A stretch of 64,000 nucleotides of DNA from contig JAFLTI010000003.1 of the NCBI GenBank assembly GCA_022510485.1, forward strand, positions 32,405 to 96,404, written 5' to 3'. Every line of letters begins with the position of its first letter. The first letter of the stretch is position 1. The position numbers were made by a program, and so were the translations under genes. The DNA comes from Lentimicrobiaceae bacterium. Lineage in GTDB: Bacteria; Bacteroidota; Bacteroidia; Bacteroidales; P3. The notes beneath the pieces are model-generated. The model saw only the letters and a list, made by a program, of their open reading frames with translations. It had not been told where the DNA came from and did no database searches. Shown one piece after another: positions 9,129 to 17,650 of this stretch.

Positions 9129-11531
9129 ATGCGCTCGTTGCTCAACAAAGAAATACGGTTGTTTTTTTCCGGACCGCTGGCATACTTGGTGCTGGCTGTT
9201 TTTTTTGCCGCCAATGCCTTGATGCTGTTCGTGCTGCCCACCTCCTTCAATATTTTTGATGCGGGATATGCTTCTTTGGATGCCTTTTTTTCGTGGGCGC
9301 CCTTAGTATTTCTCTTTTTGGTTCCGGCATTATGTATGCGCAGTTTTGCCGAAGAAAAAAAGAGCGGTACAATGGAAATGCTGCTTACCCGTCCGCTTAC
9401 GCGCCTGCAATTGGTTTCGGCTAAATTCTGCGCCGGATTTCTGCTCTTGGCGGTGAGTCTGTTGTCGGTGTTCCTCTATATGTACACGGTTTCAAACCTC
9501 GCTTCTCCGCAAGGTAATTTTGATTTGGCTGCGTTTTGGGGCGCATTTATGGGATTGTTGCTGCTGGGGGCTTCTTTTGTGGCTGTGTGCGTATGTATGT
9601 CTTCGCTTACGCAGAACCAAGTGGTGGCGTTTGTGCTTTCGGTGGCTGCCTGCACCTTGTTATATGTGGGCTTTGACCTGTTCGCCGCCCTGATTCCCGA
9701 AGGGGGACTGAGCCTTTGGGTGGCACGCTTGGGTATAAGTCAGCATTATTCGTCTTTGAGCCGGGGCGTGGTGGATTTTCGGGATATTGCCTACTATTTG
9801 AGCGTGGTGGTGCTCTTTGTCGGTTTTACCGTATTGGGCTTGGACAAGCGTAGAAAAACCTTTTGGAAGCAATACCTTTTTGTGGCGGTTTTATTGGCAT
9901 TGACCGATGTTTTGGCGGCATTGCTGCCTTTGAGGCTCGACCTCACCGCCGACAAACGCTATACCTTGATGCCGGTTACCAAGAATATATTGAGGCAGAA
10001 CGACCAGCCTGTTTATGTAAAGGTGTATCTTACAGGCAGTTTGCCGGCGGGCTTTAAGCGTTTGGAACGTTCGGTTCGGGAAACTTTAGACGAATTCAGG
10101 ATTTACCGCCCGGCTATCCGCTATACCTTTACCGATATTTATTCGCTCGAAAGCGAGGAACAGCGGCAGGCTCTTATGCAGGAACTCGCGCAGAAAGGCA
10201 TAAGCCCCACGCAGTTGGAGGTAAAGACCAAAGAAGGTCTTACGCGGCGTTTGATTTTTCCGGCGGCGGAACTGCGCAGTGACGGGCGTAGTATTGCCGT
10301 TGGATTGCTGAGCGAGCAGCTGGGACGCGGGGCGGAAGAAACGCTTAACAATTCCATTGAGAATGTGGAACTGCAACTTGCCAATGCCATTCGCGCATTA
10401 GGCGAAAAAGAGGCGGAAAGCGTGGTTTTTCTGGAGGGTAACGATGAACTGACGTTTATGCAGACGGTTTCTTTCGGAAACGCGCTCAGTTCCTTTTATC
10501 GCGTGAGCCGCAACGCCCTGACCGAATCGCCGGCATCGCTTATGCGGCAAGACAGCAGCGGAAATTGGCAGCCCCGATACGTGGCGGCTGTGGTGGCACA
10601 CCCGCGCTCTGCCTTTACCGAGGCGCAAAAGGCGGTTATAGACCAATATGTGATGCGCGGTGGCAAAATGCTCTGGCTTATGGAAGCCGGCAACGGTTCT
10701 CTCGATTCGCTTAAAGGGCAGTCGATGTTCGATGCCATGCCCTATCATCTCAATCTCGACGATTTATTTTTCCGTTACGGTTTCAGGCTCCGCCCCGAAA
10801 TGCTCTTGGACCGCAATGCCGCACTATCGCCCGTGCTTACAGGTTATATGGGCAAGCAACCCATAATAGAGTTTATGCCCAACTATTATTGTCCGGTGGT
10901 GGAAGCGCAGGGCAACGGCACCGTCCGCCTGCAGGTTGCCGCCGGTATAGACACTATCGAAAACGCTTTGAGGAAAACACCTCTTTTGCAGACTTCGCCT
11001 TATTCGTTTAAGGTTAAACTGCCGCACGCTATGTCGGCAGACCTTATGCGCAATCCGCCCGATCTGCGCCGTTTTGACCAAGGTGCGCAAACGGTGGCAT
11101 TGTTGGTGGAAGGCAGGTTTCAAACGGCATATCCTCTGGTAAAGCCCGAACTGAAAGATGCCGACGGCTTTACCTACCTTAAAGAAAGCGCGTCTTCTGC
11201 TATGATAGTGGTGGGCGACGGCGATATGGCGCAGAACGATATTTTGCCCGACGGACAGGTTCTGCCCTTAGGCTTTGACCGTTATACGCGCCAGATGTAC
11301 GGCAACGGAAGTTTCTTGATAGACGCCCTGCATTACCTTTGCGGTCATAAGGAATGGATAGAGCTTAAGCCGCGACAGGTGCGTATGCGGCTTTTGGATA
11401 AGGCGGTTTTAGAAAAACAAAGAAAGAATTATACCATTCTCAATTTTGTCTTGCCCATAGGCTTGGTGCTGGTTTTCGGAACCGGCTTTATGGTATTGCG
11501 CAAGAAAAAATACGCCGCACAGGAAAAATGA
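9129..11531 (+). CDS. Fused ABC-2 permease (GldF-like) and GldG-like substrate-binding domain
   Basis: N-terminal MRSLLNKEIRLFFSGPLAYLVLAVFFAANAL permease with EEKKSGTMEMLLTRPLT; C-terminal GldG/ABC_transp_aux architecture. Confidence 0.85.
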   Translation: MRSLLNKEIRLFFSGPLAYLVLAVFFAANALMLFVLPTSFNIFDAGYASLDAFFSWAPLVFLFLVPALCMRSFAEEKKSGTMEMLLTRPLTRLQLVSAKFCAGFLLLAVSLLSVFLYMYTVSNLASPQGNFDLAAFWGAFMGLLLLGASFVAVCVCMSSLTQNQVVAFVLSVAACTLLYVGFDLFAALIPEGGLSLWVARLGISQHYSSLSRGVVDFRDIAYYLSVVVLFVGFTVLGLDKRRKTFWKQYLFVAVLLALTDVLAALLPLRLDLTADKRYTLMPVTKNILRQNDQPVYVKVYLTGSLPAGFKRLERSVRETLDEFRIYRPAIRYTFTDIYSLESEEQRQALMQELAQKGISPTQLEVKTKEGLTRRLIFPAAELRSDGRSIAVGLLSEQLGRGAEETLNNSIENVELQLANAIRALGEKEAESVVFLEGNDELTFMQTVSFGNALSSFYRVSRNALTESPASLMRQDSSGNWQPRYVAAVVAHPRSAFTEAQKAVIDQYVMRGGKMLWLMEAGNGSLDSLKGQSMFDAMPYHLNLDDLFFRYGFRLRPEMLLDRNAALSPVLTGYMGKQPIIEFMPNYYCPVVEAQGNGTVRLQVAAGIDTIENALRKTPLLQTSPYSFKVKLPHAMSADLMRNPPDLRRFDQGAQTVALLVEGRFQTAYPLVKPELKDADGFTYLKESASSAMIVVGDGDMAQNDILPDGQVLPLGFDRYTRQMYGNGSFLIDALHYLCGHKEWIELKPRQVRMRLLDKAVLEKQRKNYTILNFVLPIGLVLVFGTGFMVLRKKKYAAQEK

Positions 11532-12484
11532 AAAACAAGTATCGTAAAATAGGAGTCGCCATAGGGGTATTGTTGCTGCTTTTAGTAGCGGTTTGGGTAA
11601 CTTTTATCATTGCCGGACGTTTTTCGGGCAGTATGGAGGCGGTAGAAATCCCTATGAGCGTAACCGAAAGGGTGGATGAAATCGAAATACGTTTTTCCGA
11701 CACTGCTTTTCTGCGCTTAAAAAAACAGGATGACGGCACTTGGCAGGGGCAGTCTATGCACTTTTCTTTTGAAGCCGATCCGGCGCACATACAGGATTTT
11801 CTAGCATTTTTCAATACTTGGGAAATACTTATGATTCCCAACGACAGCCAGCGTGAGGAATGGAAAAACGAAATGGAAAAAAAGGGAGGAAAAGTGGTTT
11901 TGCGAAAGGGTGGAAGCAAGGTGTTTTCCGCTTCTTTTCTGCATACCGACGGCTATTTTGTTATCGACAAGGGCAGGGGGCGGTTCTATGCTATGGATAT
12001 GCCTTATAACCAATCGGATAATCGTCAATTTTTTAGTGTGCAGGCAGAAAGTTGGCAAAACCGCCTGCTGTTTAACCTCGATTATACCGCGCTTTTGTCG
12101 GTATGGGTAAATTTCTATCGAGATACCCGTAATTCATACTATTTAGAAAATAGGGGTGGCGCTTTTGTGCTGGAACACGGTAGGGAAGCCGATACGGTGA
12201 GTGTTTCGCGCGCCCAAGCCTATCTGTCTTCTTTTGCCCGCGTTTACTTTGATAAGCGGGAAGCCGGTTCGGCATTGGGAGAACCGCTTTACGAAATGGA
12301 AATATGTCCTAAGGAGGGGCGTTGTGTGGCTTTTACGGTATTTGAAAAGCTAAAGGAGGGAACTCCCGATGTGTTTAAGGCACTGGCGGTTGTGATTCCT
12401 TATGAAACTCCGGACACCGTAGAGATTCCCTATGTGGTTTTGGATAAATTGGCAAAACAGCCCGATTGGTTTATAAGCCGTTAA
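11528..12484 (+). CDS. DUF4340-like membrane-anchored protein
   Basis: Single N-terminal TM followed by a soluble domain; 4-nt overlap with the GldFG gene, a known DUF4340 context. Confidence 0.65.
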   Translation: MKNKYRKIGVAIGVLLLLLVAVWVTFIIAGRFSGSMEAVEIPMSVTERVDEIEIRFSDTAFLRLKKQDDGTWQGQSMHFSFEADPAHIQDFLAFFNTWEILMIPNDSQREEWKNEMEKKGGKVVLRKGGSKVFSASFLHTDGYFVIDKGRGRFYAMDMPYNQSDNRQFFSVQAESWQNRLLFNLDYTALLSVWVNFYRDTRNSYYLENRGGAFVLEHGREADTVSVSRAQAYLSSFARVYFDKREAGSALGEPLYEMEICPKEGRCVAFTVFEKLKEGTPDVFKALAVVIPYETPDTVEIPYVVLDKLAKQPDWFISR

Positions 12485-12501
12485 AATTGGGTTTAATTTC
12501 G

Positions 12502-12509
12502 TATATTTG
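12502..12509 (+). promoter_or_regulatory. -7 element of dnaN promoter
   Basis: TATATTTG. Confidence 0.5.
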
Positions 12510-12569
12510 CGCTCGCGTAAAGGCGCACGTTCCCCACTCCGGCGGAACGTTGTTAAAAAACTCAACGAT

Positions 12570-13700
12570 ATGAGATTTATTGTCAACAGTCAGTTGCTTT
12601 TGGAAAACCTCCAGAGCCTGAGCGGACTCTTAGTGGAAAACAAGGCTTTGCCTATTTTGGAAAAATGCCTTTTCCGTATCAGTGGAAACAACCTTACCTT
12701 GGTGGCTTCCGATTCGGAATCGGTTGCGGTGGTGGATATCGCATTGGACGAAGTTTCCGGCGAAGGCGCGGTAGCGGTTCCGGCGCGTTCCTTGCTCGAC
12801 GCTCTCAAAACCATGCCCAACATTCCCTTGATTTTTAATGTGGATGAAGCCACATCGGGAATTGAAATTTCGGGCGGTCAAGGTCAATATAAACTTACCG
12901 GAGAGGCAGCCGACACCTATCCCGAAATTCCGCAGATGGGCGGTGATGCGGCTATCGCCACCATATCGTCGGATATTTTGGTGCGAGCTATTTCAAAAAC
13001 CATTTTTGCCACCGGCAACGACCAGTTGCGCGCCACCATGTGCGGCGTGTTGTTTGAGATGAAGCCCGACGGAATGACTTTTGTGGCTACCGATGCCCAC
13101 AAATTGGTGCGCTACCGTCGCTCCGACATCAAGACCCCTGCCGAGGCATCTTTTGTGGTTCCCAAAAAGGCGCTGAACCTGCTCAAGAATATGCTTACCA
13201 TTAACAAAGAAGCGGTTCCGGTGCAGATGGAGGCAAACGAAAAGAATGTATTTTTCCAATTTGGAAACGTGCATATCAGCTGCCGTTTGGTAGACGGTCG
13301 TTATCCCAACTATCAGGCGGTTATTCCCACCGATAATCCCAATAAACTCACTGTGGCGCGTCAGGCTTTCCTTACCTGCGTAAAACGTAGCTGTATCTTT
13401 GCCAATAAGGCTATTCCCCAAGTACGGCTTACGATGAGCGGCGGCAACGAAGTGCTGGTTTCTACCGAAGATGTGGAAAACTCCTCCGCCTCCAAAGAAA
13501 GGGTGGCTTGCCAATATGAGGGCGATCCTTTGGAAATCGGCTTCAACGCCCGTTATTTTGTGGAAATACTTACCACTTTAGAATCGGAAGATGTTTGTCT
13601 GCATATGTCGATGCCTAACCGTGCGGGGCTTATCGTTCCTATGGGCGAAAGCGACGAAAACGAAGACATCCTGATGCTGATGATGCCCATGATGATGTAA
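12570..13700 (+). CDS. dnaN: DNA polymerase III subunit beta (sliding clamp)
   Basis: MRFIVNSQLLLENLQSLSGLL; C-terminal ILMLMMPMMM. Start moved from 12507. Confidence 0.97.
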   Translation: MRFIVNSQLLLENLQSLSGLLVENKALPILEKCLFRISGNNLTLVASDSESVAVVDIALDEVSGEGAVAVPARSLLDALKTMPNIPLIFNVDEATSGIEISGGQGQYKLTGEAADTYPEIPQMGGDAAIATISSDILVRAISKTIFATGNDQLRATMCGVLFEMKPDGMTFVATDAHKLVRYRRSDIKTPAEASFVVPKKALNLLKNMLTINKEAVPVQMEANEKNVFFQFGNVHISCRLVDGRYPNYQAVIPTDNPNKLTVARQAFLTCVKRSCIFANKAIPQVRLTMSGGNEVLVSTEDVENSSASKERVACQYEGDPLEIGFNARYFVEILTTLESEDVCLHMSMPNRAGLIVPMGESDENEDILMLMMPMMM

Positions 13701-13736
13701 AAGCAATCAATAAAAATCTTAAAAACCTATATACAC

Positions 13737-13964
13737 ATGGCAAAATTCAAAGGTGCTATCGTGGTGGACAAGGAAAAGTGCAAAGGCTGCGGCATTTGCA
13801 TGTCGATTTGCCCCCAAAAGACGATAGGAATGTCGAAAGAGGTGAATGGCAAGGGCTATAACTTTGCCATCATGGTTGACGAGGAAAGTTGTGTCGGCTG
13901 CGCTTCTTGCGGCCGTATCTGCCCCGATGGTGTGATTACCGTTTACAGGGCAAAAGAGGACTAA
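13737..13964 (+). CDS. 4Fe-4S ferredoxin subunit of 2-oxoacid:ferredoxin oxidoreductase (delta)
   Basis: Two CxxCxxCxxxCP clusters (CKGCGICMSICP, CVGCASCGRICP) upstream of alpha/beta/gamma subunits. Confidence 0.93.
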   Translation: MAKFKGAIVVDKEKCKGCGICMSICPQKTIGMSKEVNGKGYNFAIMVDEESCVGCASCGRICPDGVITVYRAKED

Positions 13965-13992
13965 TTGAGAAATTAATTTAAAACAAAGAACA

Positions 13993-15069
13993 ATGGAAGA
14001 TTTGCGGTTAATGAAAGGCAACGAGGCTTTTGCCGAAGCTGCCATTCGCGCCGGATGTGACGGCTACTTCGGTTATCCCATTACGCCCCAGTCGGAAGTA
14101 ATGGAATACCTGATGAAGGAAAGACCTGAAAACAGAACCGGTATGGTGGTTTTGCAGGCCGAAAGTGAAGTTTCTTCTATCAATATGGTGTATGCCGGTG
14201 CCGGTTGCGGCAAGCGGGTTATGACCTCCACCTCCAGCCCCGGTTATAGTTTGATGCAGGAAGGTATGTCGTATATCGCGGCTGCCGAATTGCCCTGCGT
14301 GGTATTGAACGTGGTGCGCGGCGGTCCGGGTCTTGGTACGATCCAGCCTTCGCAGAGCGACTATTTCCAAGCCACCAAGGGCGGCGGACACGGCGATTAC
14401 CGTCTTATCGTGCTGGCTCCTTCGTCGGTACAGGAAATGTCGGATTTTGTTTCCTTAGGCTTTGATTTGGCTTTCAAATACCGCAACCCGGTATTGGTTC
14501 TTGCCGACGGGGTTATCGGTCAGACGATGGAAAAAGTGGTTCTTCAGCCGCAACGTCCCCGCTTTACCGAAGAAGAAATCCGTAAGAACACGCCTTGGGC
14601 AACGGTAGGTAAGAGCATAGACCGCGAACACAATATCGTAACATCTTTGGACTTGCAGGCAGCCAGTCAGGAAAAGCACGTGTTGCACCTGCAGGAAAAA
14701 TACCGCGAAATCGAAGCGGCGGAATCCCGTTGCGAAATGATTAAGTGCGAAGATGCCGACTACGTATTGGTGGCTTACGGTTCATCGGCGCGCATCTGCC
14801 AAAAGGCGGTGGATTTGCTCCGTGCCAAAGGCGTAAAGGTAGGTCTGCTCCGTCCTATCACCCTGTGGCCTTTCCCCACTAAAGAAGTTAAGGAATTGGC
14901 TACACGTGTAAAAGGTTTCATGTCGGTAGAAATGAGCTTGGGTCAGATGGTGGAAGACGTGAAGCTGGCGGTGGAAGGCAAAGTAAAAGTGGAATTTTTC
15001 GGTCGCTGCGGCGGTATCGTTCCGGCTCCCGAAGAAGTGGTTCACGCGGTAGAAACCAAATTATTATAG
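13993..15069 (+). CDS. 2-oxoacid:ferredoxin oxidoreductase subunit alpha (KorA/VorB-like)
   Basis: KGNEAFAEAAIRAGCDGYFGYPITPQSE. Confidence 0.94.
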   Translation: MEDLRLMKGNEAFAEAAIRAGCDGYFGYPITPQSEVMEYLMKERPENRTGMVVLQAESEVSSINMVYAGAGCGKRVMTSTSSPGYSLMQEGMSYIAAAELPCVVLNVVRGGPGLGTIQPSQSDYFQATKGGGHGDYRLIVLAPSSVQEMSDFVSLGFDLAFKYRNPVLVLADGVIGQTMEKVVLQPQRPRFTEEEIRKNTPWATVGKSIDREHNIVTSLDLQAASQEKHVLHLQEKYREIEAAESRCEMIKCEDADYVLVAYGSSARICQKAVDLLRAKGVKVGLLRPITLWPFPTKEVKELATRVKGFMSVEMSLGQMVEDVKLAVEGKVKVEFFGRCGGIVPAPEEVVHAVETKLL

Positions 15070-15081
15070 GAGGAAGTAGGT

Positions 15082-15855
15082 ATGTCTCAAAATATATGCA
15101 CCCCCGAAAACTTAGTTTATAAGAAAACCTCGCTGCTTACCGACAAGATTATGCACTATTGTCCCGGTTGCGGCCATGGTACGATTCACCGCGCCTTGAT
15201 GGAAGTGGTGGACGAAATGGGGCTTCAGGACAAAACGGTGGGTATCGCTCCGGTAGGTTGCTCGGTGCTCGCTTACGATTACATGAACATCGATATGCAG
15301 GAAGCCGCTCACGGTCGTGCGCCTGCGGTGGCTACGGCTATCAAGCGCCTTATGCCCGACAAATTTGTGTTTACCTATCAGGGAGACGGTGATTTGGCGG
15401 CTATCGGTACGGCAGAAACCATTCACTGCTGCAACCGTGGCGAAAACATCCTTATGGTGTTCGTAAACAACGCCATTTACGGTATGACCGGCGGTCAGAT
15501 GGCTCCTACCACCTTGGAAGGCATGAAAACCGCCACCTCGCCCTACGGTCGTGATGTAAACAAGGTGGGCTGGCCCTTGCGAATCACCGAAATGGTGGCT
15601 CAGCTCAACGGTGTATGGAGTGCCTCCCGTCATACGGTTCACACCCCGGCGGCTGTTATGAAGCTCAAGAAAGCCTTTAAGAAAGGTATAGAAGATTCGA
15701 TGGCAGGCAAAGGAACCTGTTTTGTAGAAATCTGCTCTTCCTGCAATTCAGGCTGGAAAATGAGTCCGGTGGAAGCCAACAAGTGGATGGAAGAACACGT
15801 ACTCGAATACTTTGTACCCGGCGACATTAAGGTTGACGGTAAATTGGTGAGATAA
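15082..15855 (+). CDS. 2-oxoacid:ferredoxin oxidoreductase subunit beta (TPP-binding)
   Basis: HYCPGCGHGTIHRALMEV; TYQGDGDLAAIGTAE TPP motif. Confidence 0.95.
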   Translation: MSQNICTPENLVYKKTSLLTDKIMHYCPGCGHGTIHRALMEVVDEMGLQDKTVGIAPVGCSVLAYDYMNIDMQEAAHGRAPAVATAIKRLMPDKFVFTYQGDGDLAAIGTAETIHCCNRGENILMVFVNNAIYGMTGGQMAPTTLEGMKTATSPYGRDVNKVGWPLRITEMVAQLNGVWSASRHTVHTPAAVMKLKKAFKKGIEDSMAGKGTCFVEICSSCNSGWKMSPVEANKWMEEHVLEYFVPGDIKVDGKLVR

Positions 15856-15877
15856 AAACCGCTTAAAACTTAAAACA

Positions 15878-16432
15878 ATGACAGAAGAAATCATTATTGC
15901 CGGTTTTGGTGGGCAAGGGGTTTTGTCGATGGGCAAAATCTTGGCTTATTCCGGTGTTATGGAAAACAAAGAAGTAAGCTGGATGCCTTCCTATGGTCCC
16001 GAAATGCGCGGCGGTACCGCCAACGTAACGGTTATCATAAGCGATGAACGTATTTCCTCGCCCGTTATCACCAAATACGATACGGCAATCATCCTCAATC
16101 AACAGTCGCTCGATAAGTTTGAAAGCGCGGTTCAACCCGGCGGCACGCTTATCTACGACCCCAACGGCATTACCCACAAGCCGACCCGTAAGGATATCAA
16201 TATCTACACGATTGAAGCCAACGATGCGGCCAACAAGATGGGTATGAACAAGGTGTTCAATATGATTGTATTGGGCGGATTCTTAAAGATCAAACCTTTG
16301 GTTCAGCCTGAATTTATCCACAAGGGTCTTGAAAAATCCTTGCCGGCGCGCCACCACAACATGATTCCCGAAAACGAAAAGGCTATCGAGTTGGGTCGCA
16401 CCTTGATTAAACAGGAACAAAAAGCCGAATAG
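15878..16432 (+). CDS. 2-oxoacid:ferredoxin oxidoreductase subunit gamma
   Basis: TEEIIIAGFGGQGVLSMGKIL. Confidence 0.95.
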   Translation: MTEEIIIAGFGGQGVLSMGKILAYSGVMENKEVSWMPSYGPEMRGGTANVTVIISDERISSPVITKYDTAIILNQQSLDKFESAVQPGGTLIYDPNGITHKPTRKDINIYTIEANDAANKMGMNKVFNMIVLGGFLKIKPLVQPEFIHKGLEKSLPARHHNMIPENEKAIELGRTLIKQEQKAE

Positions 16433-16450
16433 GTTTTTCTTACTTGTTAT

Positions 16451-16491
16451 AAAAAGAGAGAACCTGCCAATGGCAAGTTCTCTCTTTTTTT
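16451..16491. terminator. Intrinsic terminator after the ferredoxin oxidoreductase operon
   Basis: AGAGAGAAC-cTGCCaatGGCAa-GTTCTCTCT stem followed by T7. Confidence 0.9.
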
Positions 16492-16527
16492 ATCACTGCC
16501 ACTATTAGGCTTATAATTGTTGTACCT

Positions 16528-17496
16528 ATGGAGAACAATCAAATTATAATATACCAGACGGAAGATGGACAGACCCAGATTGATGTCCGTATGGAGAAGG
16601 AAACAGTTTGGCTGAATACCAACCAGATGGCAGAGTTGTTTGACCGTGAAGAATCAAATATTCGCCGCCATATTATCAATGTTTTTGAAGAAGGGGAACT
16701 GTTAAGGGAGAATAACGTGCATTTTTTACACGTTAATGGAGTTAAAAAGCCTGTACCGTTTTATAATCTTGATGTTATCATCTCTGTGGGCTATCGCGTA
16801 AAAAGTAAACGCGGCGTGCAATTCCGCCAATGGGCAAACAAGGTTTTGAAAGAGTATCTTGTAAAAGGCTATGCCGTGAACGAGCGGCTGCGACACGAAC
16901 AAATAGGGGAGTTGCGCCAATTAGTAAATATGCTTGGGCGAACCATCCAAAATCAGCCTCTGCTCACAACGGAAGAAAACGAGGCATTGTTCGAGGTTGT
17001 GACAGACTACACATACGCCCTTGATACTCTCGACAATTACGACTATGAGCGTCTGACCATCGACAGGACAACGAAAGAAGAGCCATTTCACGCCACATAC
17101 GAGAATGCTATGGAGGAAATACACCGTCTGCGTGACAAGTTCGGGGCTTCCGTCTTGTTCGGTAATGAAAAAGACGATTCTTTCAAAAGCAGTATCGGGC
17201 AGATATACCAGACTTTTGGCGGTGAAGAGCTGTATCCAAGTGTGGAAGAGAAAGCAGCCATGTTGCTCTATCTTGTTACAAAGAATCATTCGTTCAGCGA
17301 CGGAAACAAACGTATTGCCGCCACGTTATTCCTTTGGTTTATGAATAACAACGGTGTTCTCTATAATCCTGACCATTCTAAACGTATTGCCGACAACACG
17401 CTTGTTGCCTTGACCCTGATGATTGCCGAGAGCCGCCCGGAAGAAAAAGATGTTATGGTAAAAGTGGTTGTTAATCTTATAAATAAAAACAATTAG
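16528..17496 (+). CDS. RhuM-family N-terminal domain fused to a Doc/Fic-like domain
   Basis: WLNTNQMAELFDREESNIRRHIINVFEEGEL (RhuM); HSFSDGNKRIAATLFLWFM (Fic/Doc HxFx[D]GNKR). Confidence 0.88.
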   Translation: MENNQIIIYQTEDGQTQIDVRMEKETVWLNTNQMAELFDREESNIRRHIINVFEEGELLRENNVHFLHVNGVKKPVPFYNLDVIISVGYRVKSKRGVQFRQWANKVLKEYLVKGYAVNERLRHEQIGELRQLVNMLGRTIQNQPLLTTEENEALFEVVTDYTYALDTLDNYDYERLTIDRTTKEEPFHATYENAMEEIHRLRDKFGASVLFGNEKDDSFKSSIGQIYQTFGGEELYPSVEEKAAMLLYLVTKNHSFSDGNKRIAATLFLWFMNNNGVLYNPDHSKRIADNTLVALTLMIAESRPEEKDVMVKVVVNLINKNN

Positions 17497-17513
17497 AATA
17501 TTGAGGACCGATT

Positions 17514-17550
17514 GGAGGGAGCCTGCCGTTCCGGCAGGCTCCCTCCGTTT
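17514..17550. terminator. Terminator downstream of RhuM-Doc
   Basis: GGAGGGAGCCTGCCgttccGGCAGGCTCCCTCC, 14-bp perfect stem. Confidence 0.88.
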
Positions 17551-17621
17551 ATAGGAATCACCAATATATATACAACTTAATGTATGTTGTAAAACTTATA
17601 CTGAGTATATTAATAAAAATA

Positions 17622-17648
17622 TATCTTTGCACGATTAAAATATCGTGC
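17622..17648 (+). promoter_or_regulatory. -7 element overlapping an inverted repeat at the start of the MBOAT gene
   Basis: TATCTTTG (17622-17629) then GCACGAT-taaaat-ATCGTGC (17629-17648). Confidence 0.6.
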
Positions 17649-17650
17649 AG

